Source: Rhodanobacteraceae bacterium
GTDB taxonomy: Bacteria; Acidobacteriota; Terriglobia; Terriglobales; Acidobacteriaceae
NCBI GenBank assembly: GCA_025350865.1
Contig: JANXWZ010000212.1
Coordinates: 1 to 34,252, forward strand
Direction: 5' to 3'
DNA length: 34,252 nucleotides
Shown: positions 15,655-25,363 of the stretch, in pieces
How the letters are laid out: each line of letters begins with the position of its first letter
Position numbering within the stretch: the stretch's first letter is position 1
Translations under genes and position numbers: made by a program
The notes under the pieces: model-generated
The model's input: only the letters and a program-made list of their open reading frames with translations
Told to the model about the DNA's origin: nothing
Database searches by the model: none

Positions 15655-15936
15655 GTGAATTTCAAGCGCAACCTCAGCAGGATCGTGACGGCCATCGCAG
15701 CTTTGCTGGAAAAACCGGTTACAAGGTCGAGCGGCAGTAGCGGGGTCGGGAGGGCAATCGCATTTGGATTTGTCGCCGGGTTGATCGTGGCCAAAAGCGT
15801 ACGGCGAAAACCTAACATGGATAAGACGGAAAAGACGGATAAGAGCGGATGGCTGGGGGATCGGATTTGGATATGGCCAGGGGAGGAAGGCGGGATTTAT
15901 GAGCTGTCAGCTCGGAGCTGTCAGCTTACAGCTTAA
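15655..15936 (+). CDS. Small hydrophobic ORF of uncertain status
   Basis: 93 codons from a GTG with a well-placed AGGAG at 15643-15647. The first half could encode a basic amphipathic segment and a short hydrophobic helix (VGRAIAFGFVAGLIVAKSV). The second half reads through what look like intergenic repeats: a GACGGATAAG-type repeat at about 15819-15850 (MDKTEKTDKSG) and two copies of GAGCTGTCAGCT (15901-15912, 15915-15926) just before the stop. The good ribosome binding site and upstream palindrome argue for expression; the repeat-derived tail argues that the protein is young, degenerate or mis-called. No family is recognised. Confidence 0.4.
   Translation: MNFKRNLSRIVTAIAALLEKPVTRSSGSSGVGRAIAFGFVAGLIVAKSVRRKPNMDKTEKTDKSGWLGDRIWIWPGEEGGIYELSARSCQLTA
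15901..15926. repeat. Tandem GAGCTGTCAGCT repeat
   Basis: Two direct copies of GAGCTGTCAGCT are separated by CG, followed by an inverted ACAGCT (15928-15933). They fall in the last codons of the doubtful small ORF and look like an intergenic repeat rather than coding sequence. Confidence 0.5.
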
Positions 15937-16012
15937 GGTACTTTTCTGACGGCGTGGATGGGTTGGCTGGACACCTCAATGGAAAGGGGAGGCTGTCACT
16001 GTAGACTGGGGT

Positions 16013-17827
<1,815 letters not shown>

Positions 17828-17867
17828 GGCCACCCGGGCTGGTATGGGACGGGCCGTTGGCCCTAAG

Positions 17868-17904
17868 GCAAATACTGAGATTCTGGCTTCGCCAGAATGA
17901 CGGC
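17868..17904. repeat. Hairpin repeat, family C, downstream copy
   Basis: A 37-nt unit matches 36 of 37 bases with the unit at 19879-19915. Its core is the perfect 8-bp stem ATTCTGGC-TTC-GCCAGAAT (17880-17898). It lies in the 99-bp gap between the convergent uup and exporter genes. No T-run follows, so terminator function is uncertain. Confidence 0.8.
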
Positions 17905-17926
17905 AGGGGTGGGGGAGTATTTCCCA

Positions 17927-19828
17927 TCAGCCTGCTACGGCTTCGACTGTGTCTCCTTCGCCGGGGGCCAGGAACAGATTTGTTTCGAGGCCGTGCTGGC
18001 GGGTGTAGAGGTCGAAGTAGCGACCGCCGAGCGCGTATAGCTGCTCATGGGTTCCGCGTTCGAGGATGTTGCCCTGCTCGATGACCAGGATCTGGTCGGC
18101 GCGGCGGATGGTGGACAGGCGGTGGGCGATAACGAACGTAGTTCGGCCCTGCATGAGGTGGTTCAGGCCGCCTTGAATCATAGCTTCCGATTCGGAGTCG
18201 AGCGACGAGGTGGCTTCGTCAAGAATGAGGATTCGGGGGTCGGCGAGAATTGCTCGGGCGATGGAGATTCGCTGCCGCTGGCCGCCTGAGAGCTTGACAC
18301 CGCGCTCTCCGACGATGGTGTCGTAGCCCTCCGGAAACCGCTCCGCAAATTCATCGACACGCGCAATCCGGCAAGCCTCCAAGAGCTGCTCTTCGGTCGC
18401 CATTGGCCGCGAAAACTTGACGTTGTCGCGAATGGTGCCGTCGAACAGGAAGGTCTCCTGCAGGACCACGCCAAGCTGCTGCCGGTAGCTGGCCAGCCGC
18501 ATCTCTGCGAGGTCGGTATGATCGATCAGAATCTTTCCTTTGGTCGCGGTATGAAAGCCGCAGATGAGCGAGATGATGGTCGACTTGCCCGATCCGCTCG
18601 ACCCGACCAGCGCGGTTACGGTGCCGGGCTTCGACTCGAAGCTGATCCCGTGTAGCACCGGCTTGCCGGTTTCATACTCGAACTCAACATCGTCGAAGAC
18701 AACGTCGCCGCGGAGGTGATCGGCGGCGATGACGCGGCCCGGCTCGGAATCTTCTTCGCGCTCGTTCAGGATCTCGGTTGTGCGGTCGAGACCGGCCAGC
18801 GCCTCGGTCAACTGCGTTCCAATCGCGACAAGCTGCACTACCGGAGCCACCATAAAGGTGAGCAGCATGGTGTATTCGAGGTAGCTTCCGAGATCCAGAC
18901 GGCCGGCGGCATTCTCCTTCGCGCCCAGGTACATAATGAGCCCGCCTACGACGCCCAGCACGACGGTCGATGACAGCGTCATCAGCGACTGAGCCGTCAG
19001 TGAGCTGATGACGTTATTCAGCAGCCGGGTGACGCCTTCCGCGAAGACATTCGCCTCGCTCTCTTCCGCGTGATACCCCTTCACCACGCGGACGCCGCCC
19101 AGCGATTCCGTCAGCCGCCCGGTAACCTCAGAGTTGATCTTTGCGCGTTCGCGGAAGATCGGACGAATCGTCGAGAACGCCTTCTGCAAAATCACGCCGA
19201 AGACGAGCAGGATAACGAAGGTCAGCAGCGTCATGCGGGGGTTGATCTTGATAAGGATCACGAAGGCGATGATGGCCGTCAGCACGCCGCCGACAAAGTC
19301 GACCAGCCCGGTGCCTACAAGATTGCGGACACCTTCGACGTCAGTCATGATGCGGGCGACGAGGGTGCCTGTGCGATTCTCGTCATAGAAGGCTACGGGC
19401 AGTCGCCCAATGTGCGATTGCACCTGCTTGCGCAGATCTGAGATGAGCCGCTGGCCTTCCTTGGACAGAAGCTGCGTCAGCGAGAACGAAGTCAACCCCT
19501 GCACGAACGTCGCCGAAGCAACAACCCCGATGATCCATGGCAACCACTTCAGGTCGTGCTTCACCATGACGTCATTGATCAGGTACTTGGATGAGACAGG
19601 CAGCACGAAACTGCACATGCGGTTGATCAGCATCAGGCAGAAGCTGCCCGCCAACAACCAGCGGCGGGGCTTTACGAGCTTCCAGACCTCCGGCATGACC
19701 TTCTTGAGCTTCGGCTTGGGCCTTGATTTTGAGAGCTCCGCCGTTGTGGCGCGGCCTGTCCCACGTGACGCTCGATCGCCCGACGGAATTCCACCGCCCA
19801 TACCTCCGCCGCTAAATCCATGTGCCAT
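17927..19828 (-). CDS. ABC exporter, fused membrane and ATPase domains (MsbA/lipid A exporter-like)
   Basis: 633 residues from the ATG at 19828, preceded by AAAGGGG about 9 nt upstream. The frame is open to 20014, but that extension only translates the tandem repeat array, so I reject it. A Gly-rich basic N-terminus (1-50) leads into a six-helix exporter domain (about 55-345). An ATPase domain (about 385-620) follows, with Walker A GSSGSGKS (409-416), signature LSGGQRQR, Walker B LILDEATSSLD and H-loop IAHRLST. As a half-transporter it should work as a homodimer, exporting lipids, peptides or drugs; the substrate is not evident. The same hairpin repeat flanks the gene on both sides. Confidence 0.9.
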   Translation of the reverse strand: MAHGFSGGGMGGGIPSGDRASRGTGRATTAELSKSRPKPKLKKVMPEVWKLVKPRRWLLAGSFCLMLINRMCSFVLPVSSKYLINDVMVKHDLKWLPWIIGVVASATFVQGLTSFSLTQLLSKEGQRLISDLRKQVQSHIGRLPVAFYDENRTGTLVARIMTDVEGVRNLVGTGLVDFVGGVLTAIIAFVILIKINPRMTLLTFVILLVFGVILQKAFSTIRPIFRERAKINSEVTGRLTESLGGVRVVKGYHAEESEANVFAEGVTRLLNNVISSLTAQSLMTLSSTVVLGVVGGLIMYLGAKENAAGRLDLGSYLEYTMLLTFMVAPVVQLVAIGTQLTEALAGLDRTTEILNEREEDSEPGRVIAADHLRGDVVFDDVEFEYETGKPVLHGISFESKPGTVTALVGSSGSGKSTIISLICGFHTATKGKILIDHTDLAEMRLASYRQQLGVVLQETFLFDGTIRDNVKFSRPMATEEQLLEACRIARVDEFAERFPEGYDTIVGERGVKLSGGQRQRISIARAILADPRILILDEATSSLDSESEAMIQGGLNHLMQGRTTFVIAHRLSTIRRADQILVIEQGNILERGTHEQLYALGGRYFDLYTRQHGLETNLFLAPGEGDTVEAVAG

Positions 19829-19878
19829 GTTTGAACCCCTTTCTAAAGCTGGCCCGCTGAAGTGTTGCGGGCCTGAAA

Positions 19879-20060
19879 GCAAATACAGAGATTCTGGCTT
19901 CGCCAGAATGACGGCGGTGGTGATGCGGACTGTCTGCGCCAGAGACAAATATAGAGATTCTGGCTTCGCCAGAATGACGGCGGTGGTGATGCGGACTGTC
20001 TGCACCGGAGACAAATACAGAGATTCTGGCTTTGCCAGAATGACGGCGGTGGTGATGCGG
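19879..20060. repeat. 66-bp tandem repeat array, family C
   Basis: About 2.75 copies of a 66-bp unit: the hairpin ATTCTGGC-TTC-GCCAGAAT begins at 19891, 19957 and 20023, exactly 66 bp apart. Copies differ at only a few bases; in the third, the loop is TTT while the stem is intact. It occupies most of the 267-bp gap before the exporter gene. Because 66 is a multiple of 3, the array has no stop on the minus strand and yields an artefactual 22-residue protein repeat. A single related unit lies at 17868-17904. Confidence 0.9.
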
Positions 20061-20095
20061 CTATATTGTCCCCCAGCGGCTGAACTATTTATCGC

Positions 20096-20476
20096 TTACG
20101 CTTCAATCGCTACACGCGCCTTGCGAGCGGCGATGAAGGAGCGGACGCAGAAGGCTACGAAAATCAGGCAGATGACCCATGTCGCAAACTGCTCAATCAC
20201 CGCGTTCGGCCGAGCCACAGTCGATCCCATCGCCATTTTGATCACGCCGATGACTCCGGGTATTGTGCCGAGAAATCCGAGCAACCCAACCGTGACGGCA
20301 ATGTGCATCCACAGCTTGACGCGCGCCGGATTCAACGCCAGAATGCCGGCAATCGCGAGCAGCAATCCCATCAGGGCGGGGATCAGCGCCGTCGGGGCTT
20401 TGCTGCCTGTCGCCTCATATCCTGTTGCACCGACCACCATCAGAATCACACCAAACACTACCGTTAACTTGCCCAT
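20096..20476 (-). CDS. Small four-helix membrane protein of unknown function
   Basis: 126 residues with four predicted membrane segments (about 4-20, 30-48, 57-80, 97-115) and a basic C-terminal tail, so an inner-membrane protein. GGAGGA stands 7 nt before the ATG at 20476, a strong site. There is no recognised motif. It lies between the CusF-Sco gene (upstream, same strand, 82 bp) and the exporter gene, separated from the latter by the tandem repeat array. Length and codon use support a real gene; the function is unknown. Confidence 0.75.
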   Translation of the reverse strand: MGKLTVVFGVILMVVGATGYEATGSKAPTALIPALMGLLLAIAGILALNPARVKLWMHIAVTVGLLGFLGTIPGVIGVIKMAMGSTVARPNAVIEQFATWVICLIFVAFCVRSFIAARKARVAIEA

Positions 20477-20517
20477 GGGTACTCCTCCAAATCTCTTGAT
20501 TAATATCCAGAATACGC

Positions 20518-20552
20518 TGGGTGCCCCGTGTCTCGATTCTGAGACTGGGTTG
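20518..20552. repeat. Palindromic REP-like repeat, family B
   Basis: TGGGTGCCCC is followed by GTCTC-GATTCT-GAGAC and TGGG. It lies 6 bp from the end of the CusF-Sco gene, in the 82-bp gap. About 26 of 33 aligned bases, with one gap, match the copy inside the AddB-like gene at 23826-23861. Confidence 0.65.
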
Positions 20553-20558
20553 AATTCC

Positions 20559-21467
20559 TTAGGCCGCCGCCTTCTCCACGGCTGCGAGCATGTCTGCTGG
20601 CTTCCACTCGTTGGTCGGATACCACTGGATCACGCGGCCGTCTTTGCCGATCAGGACGGTCGAGAGCGAATGTTCGATTGAACCAGGATCCCGCGAGCTG
20701 CCCGTGACCCCGACGGCGAACCACTCCTCCACATCGTCCAGATCGGCCGGGGATGGAGCGGCGAAGTCCCAGTGCGCAAAGTCGTCATCTGTGACTCGAC
20801 CGGTGTGGGCTACCGCGTAGCTCCGCAGAATTTTCGGTGTGTCGTATTCGGGATCGAAGCTCACGCTTAACAGATGCGTGCGGTCGTAAATCGACTTATG
20901 AGCTTTCAGGCCTTTATCGATTTCGGCGAAATTCGAGCTCATTCTTGGGCAGAAATCTGCCAGCGGACAGCGGGTGTAGATGAACGTCAGCAGTAGAACC
21001 TGTCCGCGAAACTGACCCAGGTGAATCGACTTTCCGTTCTGGTTCACCATTCGGAAGTCGGGAATTTGGGTTCCCGGCAATGGGATGTGGTACTTCACCG
21101 TGGGTTTCGTATCAGGCTTGGCCTGCCCGACGACGACAATCTGGTCCAGCCGCGGATTGCTTGGGCCTGCGGGATCGTCGTCCACCAGCACTCGCGCCGT
21201 GATCACGTCGCCGACATGCAGTTCGCTGACGACCGATGGGTCGACCAGCTTGTAGGACATGGTCATCGCGGCCATCAGGCCGGGAATCGGCCCGGCATTG
21301 ACCACTAGATGTCCATCCGCCGCGACGGAAACGATCTTGCCGCGCAGGTGATACTCCTTCATCGGCAACTGATTCACCTTGGGTCCCGAGGAACTTTTGC
21401 AGCCCGCCATCGCCGCCATGAGCCCCAATCCAAATCCCAGCCCGACAATCAACCGCGCAAATCGCAT
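20559..21467 (-). CDS. Lipoprotein with CusF-like and Sco1/SenC domains
   Basis: 302 residues from the ATG at 21467; the frame extends to 21518, but the lipoprotein signal begins here. A lipobox MAGC places Cys23 as the lipidated residue. A CusF_Ec-type OB-fold domain (about 40-115) has the Met cluster M65/M68/M70 in PGLMAAMTMSY, although the His usual for this family just before IPG is replaced (NAGPIPG). The thioredoxin-fold Sco1/SenC domain (about 130-300) has C167 and C173 in RCPLADFCP and H266 in IEHSLST. The Cys spacing is CX5C rather than the CX3C of classical Sco. Sco proteins insert copper into the CuA site of cytochrome oxidase or reduce its cysteines. No oxidase gene is near. Confidence 0.88.
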   Translation of the reverse strand: MRFARLIVGLGFGLGLMAAMAGCKSSSGPKVNQLPMKEYHLRGKIVSVAADGHLVVNAGPIPGLMAAMTMSYKLVDPSVVSELHVGDVITARVLVDDDPAGPSNPRLDQIVVVGQAKPDTKPTVKYHIPLPGTQIPDFRMVNQNGKSIHLGQFRGQVLLLTFIYTRCPLADFCPRMSSNFAEIDKGLKAHKSIYDRTHLLSVSFDPEYDTPKILRSYAVAHTGRVTDDDFAHWDFAAPSPADLDDVEEWFAVGVTGSSRDPGSIEHSLSTVLIGKDGRVIQWYPTNEWKPADMLAAVEKAAA

Positions 21468-21487
21468 ATGCAGATGATAATAGTCCC

Positions 21488-22669
21488 ATGAAGGTTGACG
21501 ATTCTGTCCCGCAGCCATTCAGTCCGGCCCTACCGCGTCTGAACTCCGATCCCGCCCCCAGCCTGCTGGGGATGCACGCTACCTTCGTGCTGTGCGGCCT
21601 GGGAACCATGTTGCTCGGCCCGATATTGCCGGTGCTTGCTGTGCAGTGGCAGTTGCAAGACTCGCAGCTTGGGCTGCTGCTGATGGCTCAGTTTGTCGGA
21701 GCCACAATCGGCGGAATGACGATCTCCCCGCGACTGGAACGCGACCTCAAGATCGGTCTTGCCACAGCGTTTGCGGGACTTTTCGCGTTTGCGAATGCAC
21801 CTTCGCTGCTGTGGGCTTGCCCTGCCCTGCTGGTGGGTGGGTTTGGCGTGGGCCGCACGATTACCGCAATCAACATCATCGCCGGCGACCGCTTTACTAC
21901 CAACCGCGGCTCCGCCCTCTCCCGGCTCAACTCGACGTGGAGCTTTGGGGCGCTGCTTTCGCCGCTGCTGGCCGCTTGGCTGCTGCCGCACTTTGCGCTG
22001 CGGAACCTGCTGATGGTCTTTGCCGGCTGCTTCCTGCTGTGTGGGTTGCAGCTCCTCTCCAGCCACGACGACGTCTCTGCGATGTCTGCCAAAGCCGCGG
22101 CTGAACCCCCCCTCCCTGGCAGGCTTTTCGTCTCCTTTGGCGCGCTGATCTTTCTTTATGGAGGCATCGAAACCTGCCTCTCCGGCTGGCTCACCACCTA
22201 CGCGCTGCGCTATGGCAAGACCTCTCTGGTGCTCAGCGAGTACACGCTGGTCCTGCTGCTGGGCGGGTTTGTGGTCGGTCGCGCGCTGGCTTCGTGGCTG
22301 CTCCTCAAGATGGCCGACACCACGCTCCAACGGATTGCGATCATCCTGTCCGTGGTGCTGATCGGAGCGCTGGCCCTGGCGCATCAGGCGGTGCTGATTG
22401 CGGTCATCGCCGTCCTGCTGGGGATCACGCTGGCCCCCATCTTTCCCGTCACCTTCGCCATTCTGATGAGTTACCGACCCCCGGCACGCGCGGCCGGAAC
22501 CGTCCTCGCCGCCTCCGGCCTGGGGGCGGCTGGCCTTTCATGGCTGATGGGGGTTATTTCGACAGGCACCAACTCGCTCCAGCTGGCGCTCGCGCTGCCG
22601 GTTGCCGCTGCGTTTGCGATGCTGCTTATGACTGCGTTCCCTTCCGGAACTCGTAGCAAGACAACTTAG
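21488..22669 (+). CDS. Major facilitator superfamily transporter
   Basis: 393 residues with about twelve hydrophobic segments and the usual central loop (about 195-215). The N-half opens with LCGLGTMLLGPILPVLAVQW, a common first-helix pattern in MFS proteins of the FucP/sugar-porter-like kind, followed by GATIGGMTISPRLERDLKIG resembling the A-motif loop. The substrate cannot be assigned. I used the ATG at 21488; the next Met (residue 29, at 21572) immediately precedes the first helix and is a possible alternative. With the 21488 start only 20 bp separate it from the divergent CusF-Sco start. The AddB-like gene begins 54 bp after its stop. Confidence 0.8.
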   Translation: MKVDDSVPQPFSPALPRLNSDPAPSLLGMHATFVLCGLGTMLLGPILPVLAVQWQLQDSQLGLLLMAQFVGATIGGMTISPRLERDLKIGLATAFAGLFAFANAPSLLWACPALLVGGFGVGRTITAINIIAGDRFTTNRGSALSRLNSTWSFGALLSPLLAAWLLPHFALRNLLMVFAGCFLLCGLQLLSSHDDVSAMSAKAAAEPPLPGRLFVSFGALIFLYGGIETCLSGWLTTYALRYGKTSLVLSEYTLVLLLGGFVVGRALASWLLLKMADTTLQRIAIILSVVLIGALALAHQAVLIAVIAVLLGITLAPIFPVTFAILMSYRPPARAAGTVLAASGLGAAGLSWLMGVISTGTNSLQLALALPVAAAFAMLLMTAFPSGTRSKTT

Positions 22670-22723
22670 GCTGCCAGTTGACGAAACCGGCTTTGCACAA
22701 CGTGTCTCGCGTATAACCAATCC

Positions 22724-25363
22724 ATGGTCTCTGTCCCGCCCGCAATCCTGGCCTCGATCGCCCGTGGACAGACCATACTCACCGCCAACCAGCGCGCGGC
22801 GCGAAGTCTGCGCTTTGGTTACAACCAGCAGCAGCAATCCACTGGCGCGAGCCTGTGGGCGCCGCCGGATATCTTCTCCCTCGACACCTGGCTTGCGACC
22901 CAGCACCACCGCCTTACTCTCGCCGGCCACGAGACGCGGCTGCTGCTGAACCCCACCCAGCAGCATGCCCTTTGGCGGGACATCATCAAAGCTGACCCCG
23001 CCGTCTCGGGTCTTCGCTCGCTCGACTCGTTGGCCGACATGGCTGCGGAAGCATGGGCCCTGCTCCACAGCTACGTCGGCGCAAGCCGCCTGCGCGAGTG
23101 CAACGTCTCCACCGACACCCGCGCCTTCCAACGCTGGGCCGAGACCTTCACCCGCACCGCCGTTCGCGGACACTACCTGACCGCCGCCGACCTTCCGGCT
23201 GCCATCGGGGTCGCTCTCGCCGATGGCGCGCTTGACCTACCCGCTGCGGGTCTTGCGCTGATCAACTTCGACACCCTCCTGCCCGCCTACGCCCAGCTCT
23301 TTGAAGACATTCGCCGGGCCGGATACGAGGTCGATAGCGTTAGCACAACAATTCCGTCGGCCGGCTCGGTCACCACGGCTCCCGATGATGCGTCGGAACT
23401 CCGCGCCGCAGCGCTCTGGTCCCGCGACGTTCTGGCCGACAACCCCTCAGCCTCGATCGCGATCGTCGTCCCCAACCTGGGCGACCGCCGTGCCCAGATC
23501 GACCGCGCATTTGCCGAGATGCTTCCGCCGGGCTCGTACGAGTTCTCGCTCGGCCAGCCCCTTGCCGAAACGGCCCCCGCTGCCGTCGCCCTTGACCTGC
23601 TGCGCTGGACCACGGAACCACTCACGCTGGATGCGATCACCAACCTACTGCTGTCGCCGTTCTTTGGTTCGCCGACACCAGAGCAAGCCATCGCCGCCGC
23701 CGAGTTCGATGCTTTCGAGCTCCGCCAGACTCTGCTGCTGCGCCCGGAGCTCACCCTGGAACAGGCCCTCAACCTGGCGCGGCGAACGCAACGCGCTCCA
23801 CATTTGAAATCACTCGTCGGATTTCTGGGTGCCCCACGTCTTGACCTTGAGACCTGGGAGGTGAAGCCCCACACCCATTGGGCCGATCAATTTCGCGCGC
23901 TCCTCGAAGCCGCACACTGGACCGCCGCTACCAACCGCGACTCGCTCGCCTTCCAAACCCGGCGACGCTTTGACTCGGCGCTCGATGAACTGGCCACACT
24001 CGACTTTCGTGGCGAAAAAATCGACGGATCGACAGCGCTTCAGACCCTGATCCGCATCTGCCGCAACGCGATCTTCGCACCGGAGTCGAGCCACGCCCCG
24101 ATCCAGATTCTCGGCCCGCTTGAACCCGGCGGCACGACCTTCGACGCGCTCTGGTTCCTCTCTGCCGACGACCAAAGCTGGCCCCAGCCCGTGGCCCAAA
24201 ACCCGTTGCTGCCGTGGCATCTGCAACGCGACCTTGGCATCCCCGCTGCGATCCCCGAACGCGCTGCTGCCCTCGCCCAGAAACTCACCGCCCGCCTCGC
24301 GCACACGGCGCCGGAAGTCGTATTCAGCTATGCCCAGCATTCTTCGGATGGCCAGCGCCGCCTGTCACCTTTGCTGCGGGAGCTTGCCCTGACGCCTCGT
24401 TCTTACGGGGCAGACCCAGCCCACGATCCGCTACCCCTCGCGCTTTTCGCCGACACCGAAGCTCTTCCTCCACTACCCCCCGGAGTTACGGCGGGCGGGG
24501 CGAGAATCCTTGAGCTACAGGCACAGTGCAGCTTCCGGGCGTTCGCCGAAATTCGGCTTCACTCGACCCAGCCCGATTCTCAGGATCTGGGCCTCGACGC
24601 CAGCGAGCGGGGCATCCAGGTCCACAAGATCATGCAACTGTTCTGGGACCACGTCCAATCGCAAAAGAACCTTCGCGACATGACCATCGCGCAGCGTACC
24701 GAGATTCTCGACGATGCAATCGAAGCGGCCATCGCTCGTGCCGCCTCTGCCGCCCAAACGCCGTGGGAGGACGCCTATCTCGATGTCCAGCGACGTCGTC
24801 TCCGCTTGCTCCTGCAGCCGTGGCTCGACTTCGAGCTGAAGCGCCCAGCCTTCTCGGTGCGCCAGCAGGAAGATCGGCGGATCGCCCAGATCGGCCCGCT
24901 CTCCATTGATTTCCGCATTGATCGTATCGACGAGACGCAGGGTGGGCCGCTGATTCTTGACTACAAGACAGGTCTCGCGTCGCCATCGCAGTGGAAGTCG
25001 GACCGGCCCGACGCACCGCAGCTTCCGCTGTATGCGGTGCTGTCGCCCGAAGCAGAGAGCCTGGGTGGGGTGGCCTTCGTGCTGCTACGAGCGGGCGACG
25101 ATCTGGCGCTGAAGGGTCTCGCGGCGGGTTCAGCAGTGCTCGATTCCCCGGGGCGAATGGAGTTTGCCACGCTGCAAGAGCAGCTGGAAGACTGGCACCG
25201 CATTCTGACCTCGCTAGCGGAGGCCTTCGCCACCAACGATCCCGTCGCCAACCCGAAGAGCTATCCACGGACCTGCCAGTACTGCTCTCAGCGAATCTTG
25301 TGTCGACTGGACCCGGCTACGTTGACGATTGACGAAGACGAAACGGAGGCCCTCGATGGCTGA
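22724..25363 (+). CDS. AddB-like PD-(D/E)XK nuclease with iron-sulfur site (probable DNA repair protein, TIGR03623 type)
   Basis: 879 residues. The large N-terminal part is an inactive helicase-like scaffold without a Walker A motif. The C-terminal nuclease has D733 (FRIDRID) and D746-Y-K748 (LILDYKTG). Four cysteines fit the AddB-type 4Fe-4S staple that locks the nuclease domain: C602 (QAQCSFRAFAE), then C851, C854 and C860 (CQYCSQRILC). Such proteins pair with an AddA-type helicase to resect double-strand breaks and feed RecA; the next gene is that partner and starts inside this one (8-nt overlap). A REP-like palindrome (23826-23861) is translated in frame as residues 368-380. No strong ribosome binding site precedes the ATG. 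Confidence 0.85.
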   Translation: MVSVPPAILASIARGQTILTANQRAARSLRFGYNQQQQSTGASLWAPPDIFSLDTWLATQHHRLTLAGHETRLLLNPTQQHALWRDIIKADPAVSGLRSLDSLADMAAEAWALLHSYVGASRLRECNVSTDTRAFQRWAETFTRTAVRGHYLTAADLPAAIGVALADGALDLPAAGLALINFDTLLPAYAQLFEDIRRAGYEVDSVSTTIPSAGSVTTAPDDASELRAAALWSRDVLADNPSASIAIVVPNLGDRRAQIDRAFAEMLPPGSYEFSLGQPLAETAPAAVALDLLRWTTEPLTLDAITNLLLSPFFGSPTPEQAIAAAEFDAFELRQTLLLRPELTLEQALNLARRTQRAPHLKSLVGFLGAPRLDLETWEVKPHTHWADQFRALLEAAHWTAATNRDSLAFQTRRRFDSALDELATLDFRGEKIDGSTALQTLIRICRNAIFAPESSHAPIQILGPLEPGGTTFDALWFLSADDQSWPQPVAQNPLLPWHLQRDLGIPAAIPERAAALAQKLTARLAHTAPEVVFSYAQHSSDGQRRLSPLLRELALTPRSYGADPAHDPLPLALFADTEALPPLPPGVTAGGARILELQAQCSFRAFAEIRLHSTQPDSQDLGLDASERGIQVHKIMQLFWDHVQSQKNLRDMTIAQRTEILDDAIEAAIARAASAAQTPWEDAYLDVQRRRLRLLLQPWLDFELKRPAFSVRQQEDRRIAQIGPLSIDFRIDRIDETQGGPLILDYKTGLASPSQWKSDRPDAPQLPLYAVLSPEAESLGGVAFVLLRAGDDLALKGLAAGSAVLDSPGRMEFATLQEQLEDWHRILTSLAEAFATNDPVANPKSYPRTCQYCSQRILCRLDPATLTIDEDETEALDG
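23826..23861. repeat. Family B palindromic repeat inside the AddB-like coding sequence
   Basis: TGGGTGCCCC is followed by arms CCCACGTCT and AGACCTGGG, which pair at 8 of 9 positions around an 8-nt loop. It matches the intergenic copy at 20518-20552. It is read as LGAPRLDLETWEVK (residues 368-381) with no frame disruption. Confidence 0.6.

Noticed and set aside
19829..20014. N-terminal extension of the ABC exporter with 22-residue repeats
   Set aside because: It only translates the 66-bp tandem DNA repeat. A good ribosome binding site precedes the ATG at 19828, where exporter-like sequence begins.
19879..20060. Possible CRISPR array
   Set aside because: The whole 66-bp unit is repeated nearly identically; there are no variable spacers and no cas genes in the window.
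19410..20681. Plus-strand open frame of 423 codons spanning the exporter start, the repeat array and the next gene
   Set aside because: It crosses the 66-bp repeats and runs antisense to two genes on the minus strand; no family match.
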